This document shows positions 20,999 through 32,464 of a stretch of DNA of 64,000 nt, piece by piece. The notes beneath the pieces are model-generated. The model did not search any database, had not been told where the DNA came from, and worked only from the letters and a program-made list of their open reading frames with translations. The position numbers and the translations under genes are program-made. Where the stretch lies: positions 496,001 through 560,000 of the forward strand of contig CANTFK010000020.1 of assembly GCA_947646735.1 (NCBI GenBank). Direction: 5' to 3'. Each line of letters starts with the position of its first letter. Within the stretch, counting starts at the first letter, position 1. This DNA is from Peronospora farinosa. Its lineage: Eukaryota > Oomycota > Peronosporomycetes > Peronosporales > Peronosporaceae.

Positions 20999-21156
20999 AC
21001 TCCAATATATCCAATTCTATAGCGAAGAAAAAATCAATTATCTAGATATTATACCACACCTACACTACCCCTCAAAACTTGATAAACAATTTCCCAAAAA
21101 TCCATTCCACAATCAAATTCCCCCAATCGGACAGAGTAAAATATCCAAGTAAAAAC

Positions 21157-24100
21157 ATGTCGGCGGATCTTTTCGCAGACTGGAAGAAGGAAGAGGAAGC
21201 ACTTCCTGACTCACGTACTAAAGGATTCGAAGGAGGTGGTGGTGGTAATGGCGGTACTAATAGCAATATCTATGAATCACCATATCATAAGGGAGCTATC
21301 AAGACCGACGGATTTCCTCCTGGTGATCGTAATAGTAATGATGATTTTGACTTTGAAACAATTGGTGAAGATCATTCAAGACATGACAAAGAAGAAGAAG
21401 AAAAACCGATATTTGAAGTACGAGAACATGGATTAAAACTCTCACGTCGTAAAGGATTTACATTAAATTCCATGGGAATTGGAAATGGTGTCTTAGTGAT
21501 GGGATCTCAAGAAGGAATGTTACTACGCTGTACCACGGAAGCTACAGATAGTAATGGCACCGTTGAAGAAATTATGATTGAACCACGTGTTGCCATGTAT
21601 AATGTCTTTATTGATCCAACTGGAGCTCATGTGATTATCTCCATGGAAAATGGATCAAATTTTTATCTACATACGGGATCAACACGTCCTAAAAAAATCA
21701 TGAAAGCTCAAGCACTACAATTTACTTGTCTAGCATGGGATCGTCAAGCTGGATCACCTGAAGCTTCTGAGCCGATACTGATTGGTACCGATACGGGAGC
21801 CGTGTTTAAAGCAGAGTTTGATGGAGGGAAAGAAAAGTCTTTCAAGAAAGTCTATCAAATTTCGAATCAAGGATCTATTGGAGGTATTGCTTTTGAACAT
21901 TGGAAATTACCGTCAGGAGATTTGAGATATTTTGTCATGCTCACGACGTCCGCGTCGGGAAAAAGACCGACGCGGCTGTTTCAATTCATTGGGGGAGGTC
22001 CAGGTGGACTGGAAGCAATGTTTAAAGAGTACACGAGTCCGGAGAAATTACGGTTTCAAGAACTACCAGGGGACATTTCTACGGCAGAACTGCAATTCTA
22101 TGCAAAACAAGAGCGCGAACGTGCAAAGGGCTTTGGTGTACTAACAGGTGAAGGAGTGTACCATGGAGAATTTGTGTTTGGTCTGTCGAGCACGATGGAC
22201 AATGTGACGACGAGCACGGGCATGCTGGCATACCCGAATAAGCCTGAAAAGTCTTCGGGCAGTCGCGGATCATGGACACCACCGATATCGATGGCAGTGA
22301 CCCAGTACCACGTAATTCTGTTGTTTGCACGCCATATTCAAGTGGTGTCGAAGCTGAATGGCGTCGTTGTAATGGAGGAATCCTTCGACTCGCGAGTCGG
22401 GACGATGCACAGCATTACTGTGGATGACACGTTCAAAACAGTGTGGATTCACTCGAACCGTCGTATCCTGGAGGTAGTCATTACCGACGAAGACCGTAAT
22501 GTGTGGAAGCTGTTTCTCAGCAAGGCTGTGACGGGCAACGGCGACGATCGCGGTTTTGAACAGGCACTAAGCGTCTGCCGCAATGGATGGGAACGTCAGC
22601 GCGTGCTGACTGCGCAGGCAGACACACTATTTGATAAGGGAGAGTTCGATCGTGCCGCGGTGATCTACGCCAAGACGACGCGTTCATTTGAAGAGGTAGC
22701 GCTGAAGTTCCTTGAAAAGGAGACTCGCGACTCATTGCTTCTTTTCTTGCTGCAAAAGCTGAAAAGTTTGGGAAGTGAGGAGAAGACACAGAAGACTGTG
22801 CTATGCTCGTGGATCGTTGAGCTCTTTCTGGACAAGTTTAATGTGCTGAAGGGCAGTGCACAGGATGTCGACGCGCACGCAAATTTGTTGTTCGAGTTTA
22901 AGCAGTTTTTGCAGGACCAAAAGAGTCACCTCGACCCAGCCACGACGTTTAATCTGATCTCAAGTCACGGTCGACCTGATGAGCTTATGTTTTATGCAAC
23001 TCTTATCGAAGATTATGAAAAAGTCATTACGTACCACGTGGACCGCGGTGAGTATGGAGCTGCAATTGAGTTGCTTCGCAGCGTGGAAACGTCCAAGGTA
23101 GAAGAGCTCTGGTATAAGTATTCGCCCGAACTTATCATACACAAGCCGAAGGAAGTATACGAAGCATGGCTGGAGGCTACCTCACTCAACCCAACGCGTC
23201 TCATTCCATCAATTGTACGCCATGTGCACCAGAAGAACGGTGTGGATGGAGACTCGGCGAACAGTACGACCAAAAGTCGTTCGGTATTGGATATGGCCAT
23301 TCGGTTCCTGAAATTTGCTATCAAGCAAGGCAACCGCGATCCAACGATCCACAATTACCTGCTATTTCTATTGGCCAAGCACCCTGATGAGCGTTTACTC
23401 ATCAGCTTCTTACGTAAGAAACACAATGGCAGGCACCTGTTTGACATTGCATTTGCACTGCGGCTTTGCACACAGAACGAAAAGAATCGTGCGTGTATCT
23501 ACATCTACTCGGCGATGGGGCTATATCAGGACGCCGTGGAAAAGGCACTCCAAGTAGATGTGAAGATTGCTAAAGAAATGGCCGGCATGCCCGAGGATGA
23601 TGAGACTCGCAAGAAACTGTGGACGCTGATCGCGAAGCACACGATTGATGCAGGTGGTGAGATCAAGGATGCCATGAACATCCTAAAGGAGAGTGATCTG
23701 CTAAAGATTGAGGACATCCTTCCTTTCTTTCCTGACTTTGTCCTGATCAACGATTTCAAGAAGGAGATTTGCGAGTCGCTCGAGGTGTACAATGACCGTA
23801 TTGAACAGCTGAAGGAGGAGATGCAAGACTACACACAGTCGGCCGAGTTGATCCGCGCTGACATGCAGAAACTGCGTAAACGATGTGCTGTCATATCGGG
23901 CAACCAGCGCTGTGAGCTTACTGGCTTAAACATTCTGGGCAAGGAGTTTTACCTCTTTCCGTGCTCACACGCTTTCCACGCTGGAGCACTGCGCCAGGAA
24001 ATGCAGAAACACCTCAATAGTTTCCAGCGACAAACCGTGAAGCAGCTTATTCAGAAACTAAATGAGCTTTCCACTGAAATGCCAGCGAGTACGAAATTGT

Positions 24101-24384
24101 TCCAGCGATCGCTCTCAGCCTTCCCGTTTCTAAACTTGTCCTCTAGCGAGAAGGAAGTGATGACGCCTGGTACCGAGGGAGTTAGCGCTGCAGCGACAGC
24201 AAAGGCGAAAAATGCTGCGAAAGAGCAGTCCATTGCGCAGGAGCGAGAGATGGTGCAGCAAAAGCTGGACGAGATCATCGCATCCGAGTGTATTTTCTGT
24301 GGTGAGGTTATGATCAAATCCATTCACACACCTTTCATCACACCGGAGGACGAGGCAAACGAAGGCGGCGAGTGGGCCATCTAA
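21157..24384 (+). CDS. VPS18: VPS18/Pep3 vacuolar sorting protein (HOPS/CORVET core)
   Basis: 1075 residues, no intron. A Gly/Asp-rich N-terminus leads to a Pep3/Vps18 beta-propeller (about 100-430), alpha-solenoid with a clathrin-heavy-chain-type repeat (about 600-800), a coiled coil (about 870-905) and a C-terminal RING-like region: a Cys/His pair around FPCSHAFHA (about 935) and a final CIFCGE (about 1044). VPS18 is shared by the CORVET and HOPS tethering complexes that dock endosomes and vacuoles/lysosomes, and its RING packs against other class C Vps subunits. An in-frame region upstream of 21157 has no ATG. The family's usual length is about 950-1050, so the gene appears complete. Confidence 0.93.
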   Translation: MSADLFADWKKEEEALPDSRTKGFEGGGGGNGGTNSNIYESPYHKGAIKTDGFPPGDRNSNDDFDFETIGEDHSRHDKEEEEKPIFEVREHGLKLSRRKGFTLNSMGIGNGVLVMGSQEGMLLRCTTEATDSNGTVEEIMIEPRVAMYNVFIDPTGAHVIISMENGSNFYLHTGSTRPKKIMKAQALQFTCLAWDRQAGSPEASEPILIGTDTGAVFKAEFDGGKEKSFKKVYQISNQGSIGGIAFEHWKLPSGDLRYFVMLTTSASGKRPTRLFQFIGGGPGGLEAMFKEYTSPEKLRFQELPGDISTAELQFYAKQERERAKGFGVLTGEGVYHGEFVFGLSSTMDNVTTSTGMLAYPNKPEKSSGSRGSWTPPISMAVTQYHVILLFARHIQVVSKLNGVVVMEESFDSRVGTMHSITVDDTFKTVWIHSNRRILEVVITDEDRNVWKLFLSKAVTGNGDDRGFEQALSVCRNGWERQRVLTAQADTLFDKGEFDRAAVIYAKTTRSFEEVALKFLEKETRDSLLLFLLQKLKSLGSEEKTQKTVLCSWIVELFLDKFNVLKGSAQDVDAHANLLFEFKQFLQDQKSHLDPATTFNLISSHGRPDELMFYATLIEDYEKVITYHVDRGEYGAAIELLRSVETSKVEELWYKYSPELIIHKPKEVYEAWLEATSLNPTRLIPSIVRHVHQKNGVDGDSANSTTKSRSVLDMAIRFLKFAIKQGNRDPTIHNYLLFLLAKHPDERLLISFLRKKHNGRHLFDIAFALRLCTQNEKNRACIYIYSAMGLYQDAVEKALQVDVKIAKEMAGMPEDDETRKKLWTLIAKHTIDAGGEIKDAMNILKESDLLKIEDILPFFPDFVLINDFKKEICESLEVYNDRIEQLKEEMQDYTQSAELIRADMQKLRKRCAVISGNQRCELTGLNILGKEFYLFPCSHAFHAGALRQEMQKHLNSFQRQTVKQLIQKLNELSTEMPASTKLFQRSLSAFPFLNLSSSEKEVMTPGTEGVSAAATAKAKNAAKEQSIAQEREMVQQKLDEIIASECIFCGEVMIKSIHTPFITPEDEANEGGEWAI

Positions 24385-25154
24385 GGACCGGTGGCAATAA
24401 AAGTGATCTCAAGGGTTGGAGCAGCGTAAGGACCGACGATCAAGTACACGTGCAGACATTTCAAATGAGAGAAAATATGTGTTTGAACTTTAGCTTCCGC
24501 GCAACTCGTGGTCATATTCTTGAAGCTGGTGTGCCAAAGTGGGATGTTAATCCATTGTGCTTTTGACGAACCAGATCGGCCGAAACAAGCACGAAGGATG
24601 CGGCAGAACGCTTCAAACCTTCCAGAGGAACCTTGGCTTTCGAGGTGCCAAATCTCCGACTTCGCTCTGTCCGTACCCTGCGTCACATCGTGGCTGACCT
24701 GTAGGCAACAAGATTTTGACAGTCCACACCATCAAGATACTGTCTACGCAATCGCACGATTGTCATCACCAACTTGCAAAACTGTGATACGACTGTGACC
24801 CAGTAGGGATCTTGACACGCTGGACGCTAACGTCTCAGCTGTAATCTTGCAGCGACTCCTAACACAGTCCAACCAAGTTCCATATAGCCCACATACATGA
24901 AGTGTTCATACAACGAATCGCCATATACCAACCACCGAGAATCACATTAAACTTGCACAACGCGACACGATATTCCCATCTGTATGTTGCGAACTCCCCA
25001 TGGGCAGGAGAGGATAGAAATGAGGACTGCTTGAGCCTTGAACACGCAACGGAGAAGTAGAAATCTGCCGATGGCTTGCTTTCGCAACGGAATATTTGCA
25101 AATTTGGGCAAAAATGTAGGAACGAAACCTTCCACACATTGCTCAGATTATGCA
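24385..25154. other. intergenic; one side of the proposed inversion breakpoint
   Basis: Nothing coding is recognised in this 770 bp. Several short frames overlap on both strands without family resemblance. Similarity to the duplicated block begins abruptly at 25155. Confidence 0.5.
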
Positions 25155-26546
25155 ATCGTGCGAATGGGACAATCGTGCACCGTCAGTTTCCGCTAATGAT
25201 GGCCAAAGAACTATCTCCATCCTCGTCGTCTGGGTTGAAATTCGTAATGAGAAACGTAATCATGCGATCGATCGGGTCGCGCTCGAAGTACAGATGGTAA
25301 TTGTTATCTGCGATCGAGTACAGACACTGCTGGAGACAGTCACGTGAGAAACGTCGGCTTTCATACTTGTCGCTCAAAGCTTGAATGCCTGCTCCTTCTG
25401 CTTTATCTGGCGCTGAATCTGAGAGCGTGATTTGTCCTCAGGAGCAACCACCCTCGTTGCAGTCTGAATGCGAGAATCGCGTAACATATCCAAAGCACCA
25501 CCAGCTTCCGCCACATCGTGCACAGTGCGAATTTTCTGCAGGCAAGAGAATCCTAACAGTTCCTGCAACTCCGGACTTACAGCGTCCTGCAACAAGTACA
25601 TGAGCTTGCCGTACTCACCGCGCATTTTCTCTGGGTTCATAATCTTGTATCGTCTACCCAGTTCAAACATCTCCTGAAGAAAGAACTCGGCACAGTCGGC
25701 AAATTTCTTTTCGTCAATAATCTCTTCTCCAGCCTTGTAGTCCGACGCCACCGCTAACGCCGACAGGAATCCACATACATCTTGCAGCTGTGCACGCACG
25801 CGCTTGGCCGCCGGCAGGAACTTGGGCGTGTCCGGCTTGTCCGTATAGCTAAGCTACTCACATACAACGCTGCCTCCAGGCCACGCAGTAATTTACGTTC
25901 TTCGTATGTGAGTCACAGAGGAATATACTTGGCTCGCTCCAGCATCTCAGCAGCAGCTTGAGCATTTGCAGCATTAACATTACCATTGGTAAGTCTTACT
26001 GGACTGTCTGGCGACGGGTAATCTAACAGATAATGGCCTATCAAGTCACAAATGTTACGGCGTGGTGCAGGTTCATTGGATTCAGAATCATCTGAAGCTG
26101 AGTCAAGATCAACCGTGCCATGCACCGCAATGAAGATGTCCTCTTCACTGCTGCTTTTGTCTCCATTCAGCTCATCCTCGTCACCCTATTAACCAACAAA
26201 ACCCACACCATAAACAGCAAAGAAGCACAGAAAGACACACACAGACCATGTTCTCTGTCTTCTCAGTCTAAACAAAGAAATTTTTGAGTGAAGCAATCGT
26301 CATCAGTTAGGCACTTCCTTTACGGATATTGTCAAATGCAAGAGCGAAGAACACGTCGCGGAGTCAAACGACGCTGATGGCTTCAATATTTCTTGTACAC
26401 AATGCTAGCGAGATGATAACTATCAGCCTCAGCCTACACGTACTCACTTGTAGTCCACGCGATCTTTCTGAGTATCTCCCGTCACAGCTAAACACCGTTG
26501 AGAGCGCCAAATATGCGTTGCTTTGAATGAAGGGTGAGCCTTGCAT
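25155..26546 (-). pseudogene. 5' part of a DUF2009/UPF0652-like gene, truncated
   Basis: The minus strand encodes an acidic N-terminus (about 26190-25915), then a region matching the conserved start of DUF2009-type proteins (LQDVCGFLSALAVASDY, FLQEMFELGRRYKIMNPEKMR, YHLYFERDPIDRMI). A possible first exon is at 26546-26450 (MQGSPFIQSN), followed by a GTGAGT donor. It is dead: an in-frame TGA sits directly before LTYEERKLLRGLEAALY, an 8-base frame-breaking insert follows that segment, one extra C lies near 25190, and the gene ends abruptly at 25155. Its 3' half is found at 42516. The family's function is unknown; recognition is by conserved blocks and not certain. Confidence 0.7.
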
Positions 26547-26933
26547 CTGAACTAGTATCGCTCTTAGCGCTGCAATGTATTAGTTCGGCTCGGCAGGTCC
26601 TATTTGCAGCAGGTCTGTAGAACAAATGTCCCGTAATGCAATTCTAAGCTATTCCCTTTGTAATTCCTTCTAAAGGAGGTACAACAGACTCCTTCAAAAC
26701 CAATAGTCGTTGCTCAAAGCTCATCGCGGCGAAAGCCAACACCACCGTGTCAAACGTACCATCAGCTTTGCACAAAGACTCTAGGACATTACTGAATTCT
26801 AAATGTAAACAACGACTTGTGACAATGAACCATGTTACACCATAAAGCAGTCGATATATCGATAACTTTTTTTAGTGTCTTATTGATTCCTTTACTTGCT
26901 TTAGTCTTAAACAAATTCAAGAAGAGGCTGGGT

Positions 26934-27503
26934 TCACCATCTTGTTTTTTGCTTGTTTTTATGTTCATCAAGCTTCATCGTGTAGGCCGCTGTCCAGCCA
27001 CGTTTCTTTAGCTTGTGTTCCTTTAAAAAGGCTTGAACCGTCTTCAGAGAGATTTCATGTTTATACCAATTCTCAAGCAGGGAATTTCCTATAGTACTGT
27101 CGGGCTTAACTGATTTCATAATGTCTTTGTCACTAAACTGAGTTCGTAGGCGCTCGATTGGTAACAGAGTCTCCGCCGGTACATCATTCGAAATACTTTT
27201 TCTACCCAAATAACTCGAAGAACCCCGATGATACTCACGCTCTATTTGATCTGCAATATTATTAAAAGAGCTGGGGTTAGCTGAAGATTCCGCAGGTGTT
27301 GTCAGCAACTTAAGAATTTCCGTAGCACTCGAAGTTGACGCCCTCTCTTCGCCATCGACGTCCACTGAAGTCTTCGATCTTAACAGTCTTTCCATAGGGG
27401 CATCGTCTCCCTGACTCGGACTTCACATGGGTAGCAGCCAAGACGTCAGTGTCCGCGAGGGCGATGGCTGCAGCAAGCAACTTATGGCGAACTGGGGACG
27501 CAT
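26934..27503 (-). pseudogene. RXLR-dEER effector, copy A (frame-broken)
   Basis: A start at 27503 leads into signal-peptide-like sequence (KLLAAAIALADTD), then the RLLR motif and, about ten residues on, GEER, the RXLR-dEER arrangement of oomycete secreted effectors. The signal peptide and RLLR are in different frames, with at least two indels between 27490 and 27395, so it cannot be translated as one secreted protein as it stands. The C-terminal domain (about 130 residues, ending at 26934) is open and includes FSDKDIMK, NWYKHEISLKTVQAFLKEH and a lysine-rich end. It resembles other RXLR bodies in general style only. RXLR proteins act inside the host plant cell; the target is not predictable here. 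Confidence 0.75.
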
Positions 27504-27664
27504 CACTCTGTAGTTTGTAGTTCGAACTTACGCACTTTTGGATAAAAAAGGAAATGAGCATTGGTTTACGGACAGGAGAAATGGTCCAGCGATATCTGGA
27601 GATCCAATCCCAAGACAAACGTCTGGTCTATGTGCAAAGTAATAACAGGCAGGCTGGGAAGAAC

Positions 27665-28454
27665 TCACATCCGACAAAGGCCGTTGGGAAAGAGGCGCTT
27701 TGCGTGCGCAACAAATCGATGCAGAGACGTGCGCAGAGATGCAGAGAGTGAGTTTACGAGAGATGGTGGCACGGCCGTGGATCGGACAGCCGGTGATAAG
27801 TCGCCTTCATCACTATGCATGGTAGTATCCGAAACCTTCGTAAGCGGCTGAAGAAAAGAAGGCTTGACGCGATTGTAATGACGAAGCAGATGTATACACA
27901 GCAAGATTTTATTTTAGCAAAAGCAATCTCGCGAAGTGGCTTGCCAGTAGGTTTAAAACAGCTCCCTCATGCAAGCGACGGAATGAAAGAAGACGGTGCG
28001 CGCCCGCGACTTCAATTCCCCTTGAACTTGCGTAGGCGCGTATTCAAGATGGGACGGACACTCCCTGCGACGAACCAATCATAAAGCGCCAAGTCAGGTA
28101 CGTCAGCAGATAGCCGCTGCAAATTGACGAAATTTAGCTCATCATGACTGGAATATTTGTGAATCGTATTGACCGTGTCACAAATGGAATTTTGGGCCGC
28201 GCCCAATTGACGAAGCGCGTTTGTCGGACATACAGTTGAGTAGAATAATGTGGTTTAGATTCGGTTAAATCTCGAAGATGTGCACGGGACTGACGCCAGA
28301 TAGCCGGATTACGACTACTATCCGCCGCAAATATATTAACAATTTCAAGCGTCCATAGGATGGGCTTTTCATTTGACGACATGTTTGAGCAGTAAAGAAG
28401 CTCGCAAGTACTCCCTTCTCTATACAGATACCTAGTCTTTATTAGAGGGCTCAT
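27665..28454 (-). pseudogene. unrecognised, probably degenerate gene in the duplicated segment
   Basis: Three consecutive minus-strand frames (28454-28134, 28206-28012, 27904-27665) stay open and are kept in the second copy at 47650-48439 with a few amino-acid changes. Residues look protein-like (SICDTVNTIHKYSSHDELNF, DLALYDWFV), and an acceptor-like TTTGCAG precedes one of them, so introns or frameshifts may join them. No family is recognised. It starts divergently from ELYS. Confidence 0.35.
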
Positions 28455-28640
28455 GGTACAGATGATTCTCTCCGTAGTCGCTTACACAGTCAAAACATAA
28501 ACAATTCACAAACGATCGGTGACACATGTATAAACAACACGTAATTACTCTATGGAAGTGACGGAAAAAAAATGTCCGAGTTATATATATTTGATACTAT
28601 AGTGGTTGTCATTTTTCCGGCTACGTCCTATCTTTTTGGT

Positions 28641-28680
28641 AACCAATCAACCGTTCCACAATTATGAAATCTGATTGGTT
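28641..28680. promoter_or_regulatory. inverted pair of CCAAT boxes in a divergent promoter
   Basis: AACCAATCA (28641-28649) and TGATTGGTT (28672-28680) are exact inverted copies 22 bases apart. They lie between ELYS (starting rightward at 28826) and the unknown ORFs starting leftward at 28454. CCAAT is the NF-Y recognition core. The pair is preserved in the second copy near 47427-47466. Confidence 0.5.
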
Positions 28681-28825
28681 AGAATGTTAGCATACAAGAG
28701 TTGAAATAATGAACCCAATTTGAAATTGTTACTCTTACACTTTGTAAGATGTCTCTATTATCTTCATGTTTGTATACTCCATTCCAGTCTCTTGGTGTCC
28801 AAACACCAAGTAAAAGGGGGAAAGA

Positions 28826-31800
28826 ATGATGCTTTTGCCGGTAAGTTTTCCTCTCGTCCCCCGTCTGCCCTGGCGTTCCACGTCCTCTCATGTCTCTCTT
28901 TCTTTTGCAGGTCTTTGAACGCTTTGCTGAGCTTGGATGGCAGCCATTCGTCGATCCTGCTGAGACTTTTGAGTTCTTTTCCGTCTCTGGCGTCTTTCAT
29001 CGTGCTAATGTGGATATTTCATTGCATACAGGACAATCTAATGCTCATATTCTCGTGCAACGAAGCGCTCTTTTTGACGTGTGTTTTCAGAGTGGTCTTG
29101 CGCATCTGGTAGTGGCTTATATTCGTGCTGAGGAGCCACACTTGCAGCCTGAAGAGGCTTTTACTGGTGTGAAAAATTACGTATTAAAGGAACCAATTGC
29201 AGTCCAGCAATGGGCACGTCAGCGTCTCGATTTTATTGAGCACAAGGTGGACGAGATGGTAAATGAGCAACAGTGTAGTGGCCGTGAGACGCCAAAGACG
29301 GAAATTGTGGACGAGGAACTGCGACATTTGAATGGATTGCGCATGATTTTGATTGCACTTACAGAGAGACTAAAAGAAGGTTCTTGTCAGGCTGCGTGCT
29401 GCTTTAATAACGCGGATGCAGAGGACAATATGGTGGATAAGACGGAGCTCGTTCGATTGACGACTGCAGGTATTCAGAACTTGTTGCAATTACTTTCTCG
29501 CACTCAGAGTGCAGCCTGTGCTTGCAACTGCATGTTATGGCTCAATGAGAACGAAGTGACGGCTAATAACGAGATGTACGACGCATTTTACAGCAAAGCG
29601 AGATCGTTGCGCGTTACATACCGTGAACAGTTTGAGGAAATTTACGGCAGCAAACTATCCTCGGTTAGTGATCTGAAAAAACCGATGTTGTTGATTGAGC
29701 ACGTGATGAAGAGTGCGGGTATCCCGCTTGAGGACCTTGAAGGATGCTGCCCGCCCACACAATTAAGACAGCTGTTTCGGCTCCTGAGAGCATCAAGTAT
29801 CCAGGAAAGTGTTGCTCAGTTTTACGGTGATGAAGTTGATCATGAGCCCATTGAAAGATATTTTCGAGTGCAAGTGGCATTGCTACTGTATTTCTGTTTG
29901 GACAGGGCCTACTTGAGTGTATGGAAACAGCATACTCAAAGTGGCGCTCAAATTGCCAACAAAATGCGCTCATTGGCAGACTCGCTTGCGGTACAATTGA
30001 GCGTGCGTGATGATATGAAATTGACTTTACTCGCTTTGTGGTTAGTTGAGAACGCAGTCGTAGTGAAGACGTCAGGTGAGGACCAAGTGGCTGTTATTTA
30101 CGAAAATGCCATTGCTTGTTTGCAACAGTCGAGTGCAATGCATCTTCACCAAAAGTACGATCTAGAAGCTGACTTGATTTTTCGTTTGCTCGAGACGTTG
30201 GTGCACCGGGGTGAAAGTCTTGTCGCATGGAAAGTCTGGAACACATTCGGAGTAAAGCTAGAGAAGTCTCCTCCCGCAGCAACAGAGTTGGTTGTGGTCA
30301 TATCGTTGGAGTTAGAATTTTGGGAGCGCGCACTGTCGTTAATTCGCAGGCAGAAACGCCCAGACCTACTAGATCTGCTATTCAACTGGTTGATGAAAAG
30401 TCATCGTCTTAAGGAGCTAGTTCACGGTGTGACTCTACTGCCTACAGAAGAGAAGCTATTTCACGCATACATGATGGAAAGCAATGTTATAACGGATGAA
30501 GATGTTCTCCGAGATGACAACATTAAGCGTGTAGACTTCCTCGTGATGTACTATATTCTCCGAAACAAGAACGAGCAAGCCTGGGATGTTCATCACGAAC
30601 ACCTGGCGATGATTGGAGCCATGTGCGGTGGCGATACCGAGATTATGAGGGCTGTGTTGAACCAGCCAAGCTTGCGCATCCGTGCAGCGTTGCTCTCTAA
30701 CATGTGCCCTAAGCCTCCTTCAAAGTCGAACTCGCAAAGAAGTAGGAATGCCAAGATACGGATTGAAGGTCGACAGCGTCGAGATTTTACTAAGCCTGCG
30801 CTGTTCGAGAACGAAGAGATGGAAGACATATTCAATTCCGACACACCGGTACCGGCACCGGCACCGATGGAATCGAGCTTTATGGAGCTGCAAAGAATGG
30901 CGAAAACAGGTGAACTTAACTACTCTCCAGGTATTTTTTCGTCTCGACAAGGATTTAGTGTTCGAACTCGGTCCACGGAACCACCTACACCTCTTGTGAC
31001 CGACAAGATGACACTAACGCCGATGAAATGCAAAGGAAAGGACAAAATGAGCGCAGATGATACTTATGCAGAGCCCGTCGGCTCGAGTCAAAACTCACCT
31101 TTGCACACGCTCACCAAGCTGAACCCTATTGTCACTACTTCCACTGGGTCAGGTGGTATGGCTCGTCAAGCCCTGAACTTTGGTCAATCGCCGGCAATGC
31201 ATTCTAGTGCACCCTCTACACCGTTGCAGCCTCTCGTGTCCCCGTTTGGCGGTAAGAAACGCTATCCATTGTTCTGAGTTCTGTTGACGCCTTGTATGTG
31301 CCATTGTACTCACGGATGCACATCAAATCGTATCTCTAGATCGTCGTCCACTTGGCAAAGCGCCAATCCGAACCAAGATCAATTCTACCTTTGCATACAC
31401 ATCGTTGGCACCGTCCGCTTCGAAAGCGGCAGGCTCTACAAGTGGTAGGATGAATGCTGTTGCTATTCTGGTAGCGTATAACGTCGTACTAATGCTTGCT
31501 CGTCTTTAGATTTCACGCTGAAGCCACGCAAAAATAATGACAGCACAACGGATGATATCTCTCTAGCTGAAGCACGGAGTCTTGCAACGGTGGTGACTGA
31601 TGTACCTGAGAATCGGACGATGCAGGAGGTCTCGACACCACCCCCTGATACAGACTCTTCTGCTGTCATGGAGACTCCAAAGCGATATCAATTCGTACGC
31701 GAGCCGTTAACGGATTCCCGTTTTGAAGTAGCACACTCAGATTCAGATTATCCGATGTCACCCGCAACAGAGGAACTCGAAGGCACGATGAAGCTAGAGA

Positions 31801-31913
31801 GTATTGAAGACGAGTTGGGTACACCAATTTCTCACTCAAGAGGACGGCGGAAGAAACCAGCAAGCGCTCCCGTGCGTCGCAATCCTCGACGGTCAACACG
31901 TCAAAAGTACTAA
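28826..31913 (+). CDS. ELYS-like nuclear pore assembly protein
   Basis: Exons 28826-28840, 28911-31251, 31340-31444 and 31510-31913 (introns 70, 88 and 65 bp, all GT-AG, phases consistent) give 954 residues. A long alpha-helical region culminates in the ELYS-type core at about 547 (RVDFLVMYYILRNKNEQAWDV). A disordered Ser/Pro tail follows and the last 25 residues are basic with an AT-hook-like RGRRKK at about 934. ELYS (MEL-28) recruits the Nup107-160 complex to chromatin after mitosis. The metazoan N-terminal propeller is absent, as in fungal relatives. The 15-base first exon is inferred from the splice frame. The first 265 codons are duplicated at 46424-47279. Confidence 0.85.
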
Positions 31914-32158
31914 ATCCGATTGCAGCTTTGTCCCTGGAGAAAACTAAAGCGATAGTGATGGCGAGACCTGCACGTGATGACGTACAATCTTCCAGAATTG
32001 TAATACAGAGCCTCATTGAAAGCTTTAACAACCCCATTTCAAGCAAGACAATGGACACGAACTACTCAAGATGTTACGTCATCCTGGCGCCTGGATCCTC
32101 CAACAAACCCTTTTTCTGCAGCTATTCTTCTATCTACAGATATAATCGCTCTCTTGTT
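31914..32158. other. intergenic between convergent genes
   Basis: No gene recognised; ELYS and the PREY-like gene end toward each other here. Confidence 0.5.
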
Positions 32159-32464
32159 TCATGAATCGTCACCGCTGCTACATGAATTAATAATCCGTCC
32201 TTCTGAAGGCACGAGCAGTGGGATTCCCTGCCAAATCGGATACTCGACGTGGATCTCCTCGCACACAAGACTGCCGCGTTCGGTGTCGTAGTGAAGTGGA
32301 TACTTGGAAATTGGACACACGAGATGCTCCATGACGCTCTCATCCAATAGTTTTGCCGTCTTTTGGTTGAAACGCAAAGAACTTGAGCTCATATTGTGAG
32401 CTGCCACGCGAGTCGACGCAACGCGCCGCACTGCCGGACGCAAGAGAGTTCGAAGCGGGTTCAT
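32159..32464 (-). CDS. PREY/Trm112-like mitochondrial zinc-ribbon-type protein
   Basis: 101 residues. The first 24 are Arg/Ala/Val-rich without acids, a likely mitochondrial presequence. The core LVCPISKYPLHYD ... IHVEYPIWQGIPLLVP is the Trm112p-like fold seen in UPF0434 proteins and in human PREY (PYURF). PREY stabilises SAM-dependent methyltransferases needed for coenzyme Q synthesis and complex I assembly in animals. Only one of the Trm112 cysteines is kept, as in other PREY proteins. It starts head to head with the cysteine protease gene across 140 bp. Confidence 0.85.
   Translation of the reverse strand: MNPLRTLLRPAVRRVASTRVAAHNMSSSSLRFNQKTAKLLDESVMEHLVCPISKYPLHYDTERGSLVCEEIHVEYPIWQGIPLLVPSEGRIINSCSSGDDS

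Larger units (their letters stand above)
25155..29681. repeat. duplicated segment A, inverted relative to 46424-50972
   Basis: The reverse complement of 25155-29681 matches 46424-50972 almost base for base across exons, introns and intergenic DNA. The exception is a block inside the RXLR gene (about 26850-27330 against 48770-49400). The ends are sharp: at 25155 the shared bases are ATCGTGCG, and at 29681 similarity stops after CTGAAAAAA. Confidence 0.95.

Noticed and set aside
24381..24798. Open frames of about 100 codons downstream of VPS18
   Set aside because: Opposed frames overlap, no motif, no splice context; treated as intergenic.
28720..29112. 130-codon plus-strand frame with hydrophobic residues, also seen at 46993-47385
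   Set aside because: Runs through the first ELYS intron in the wrong frame; duplication of the region explains its presence twice.
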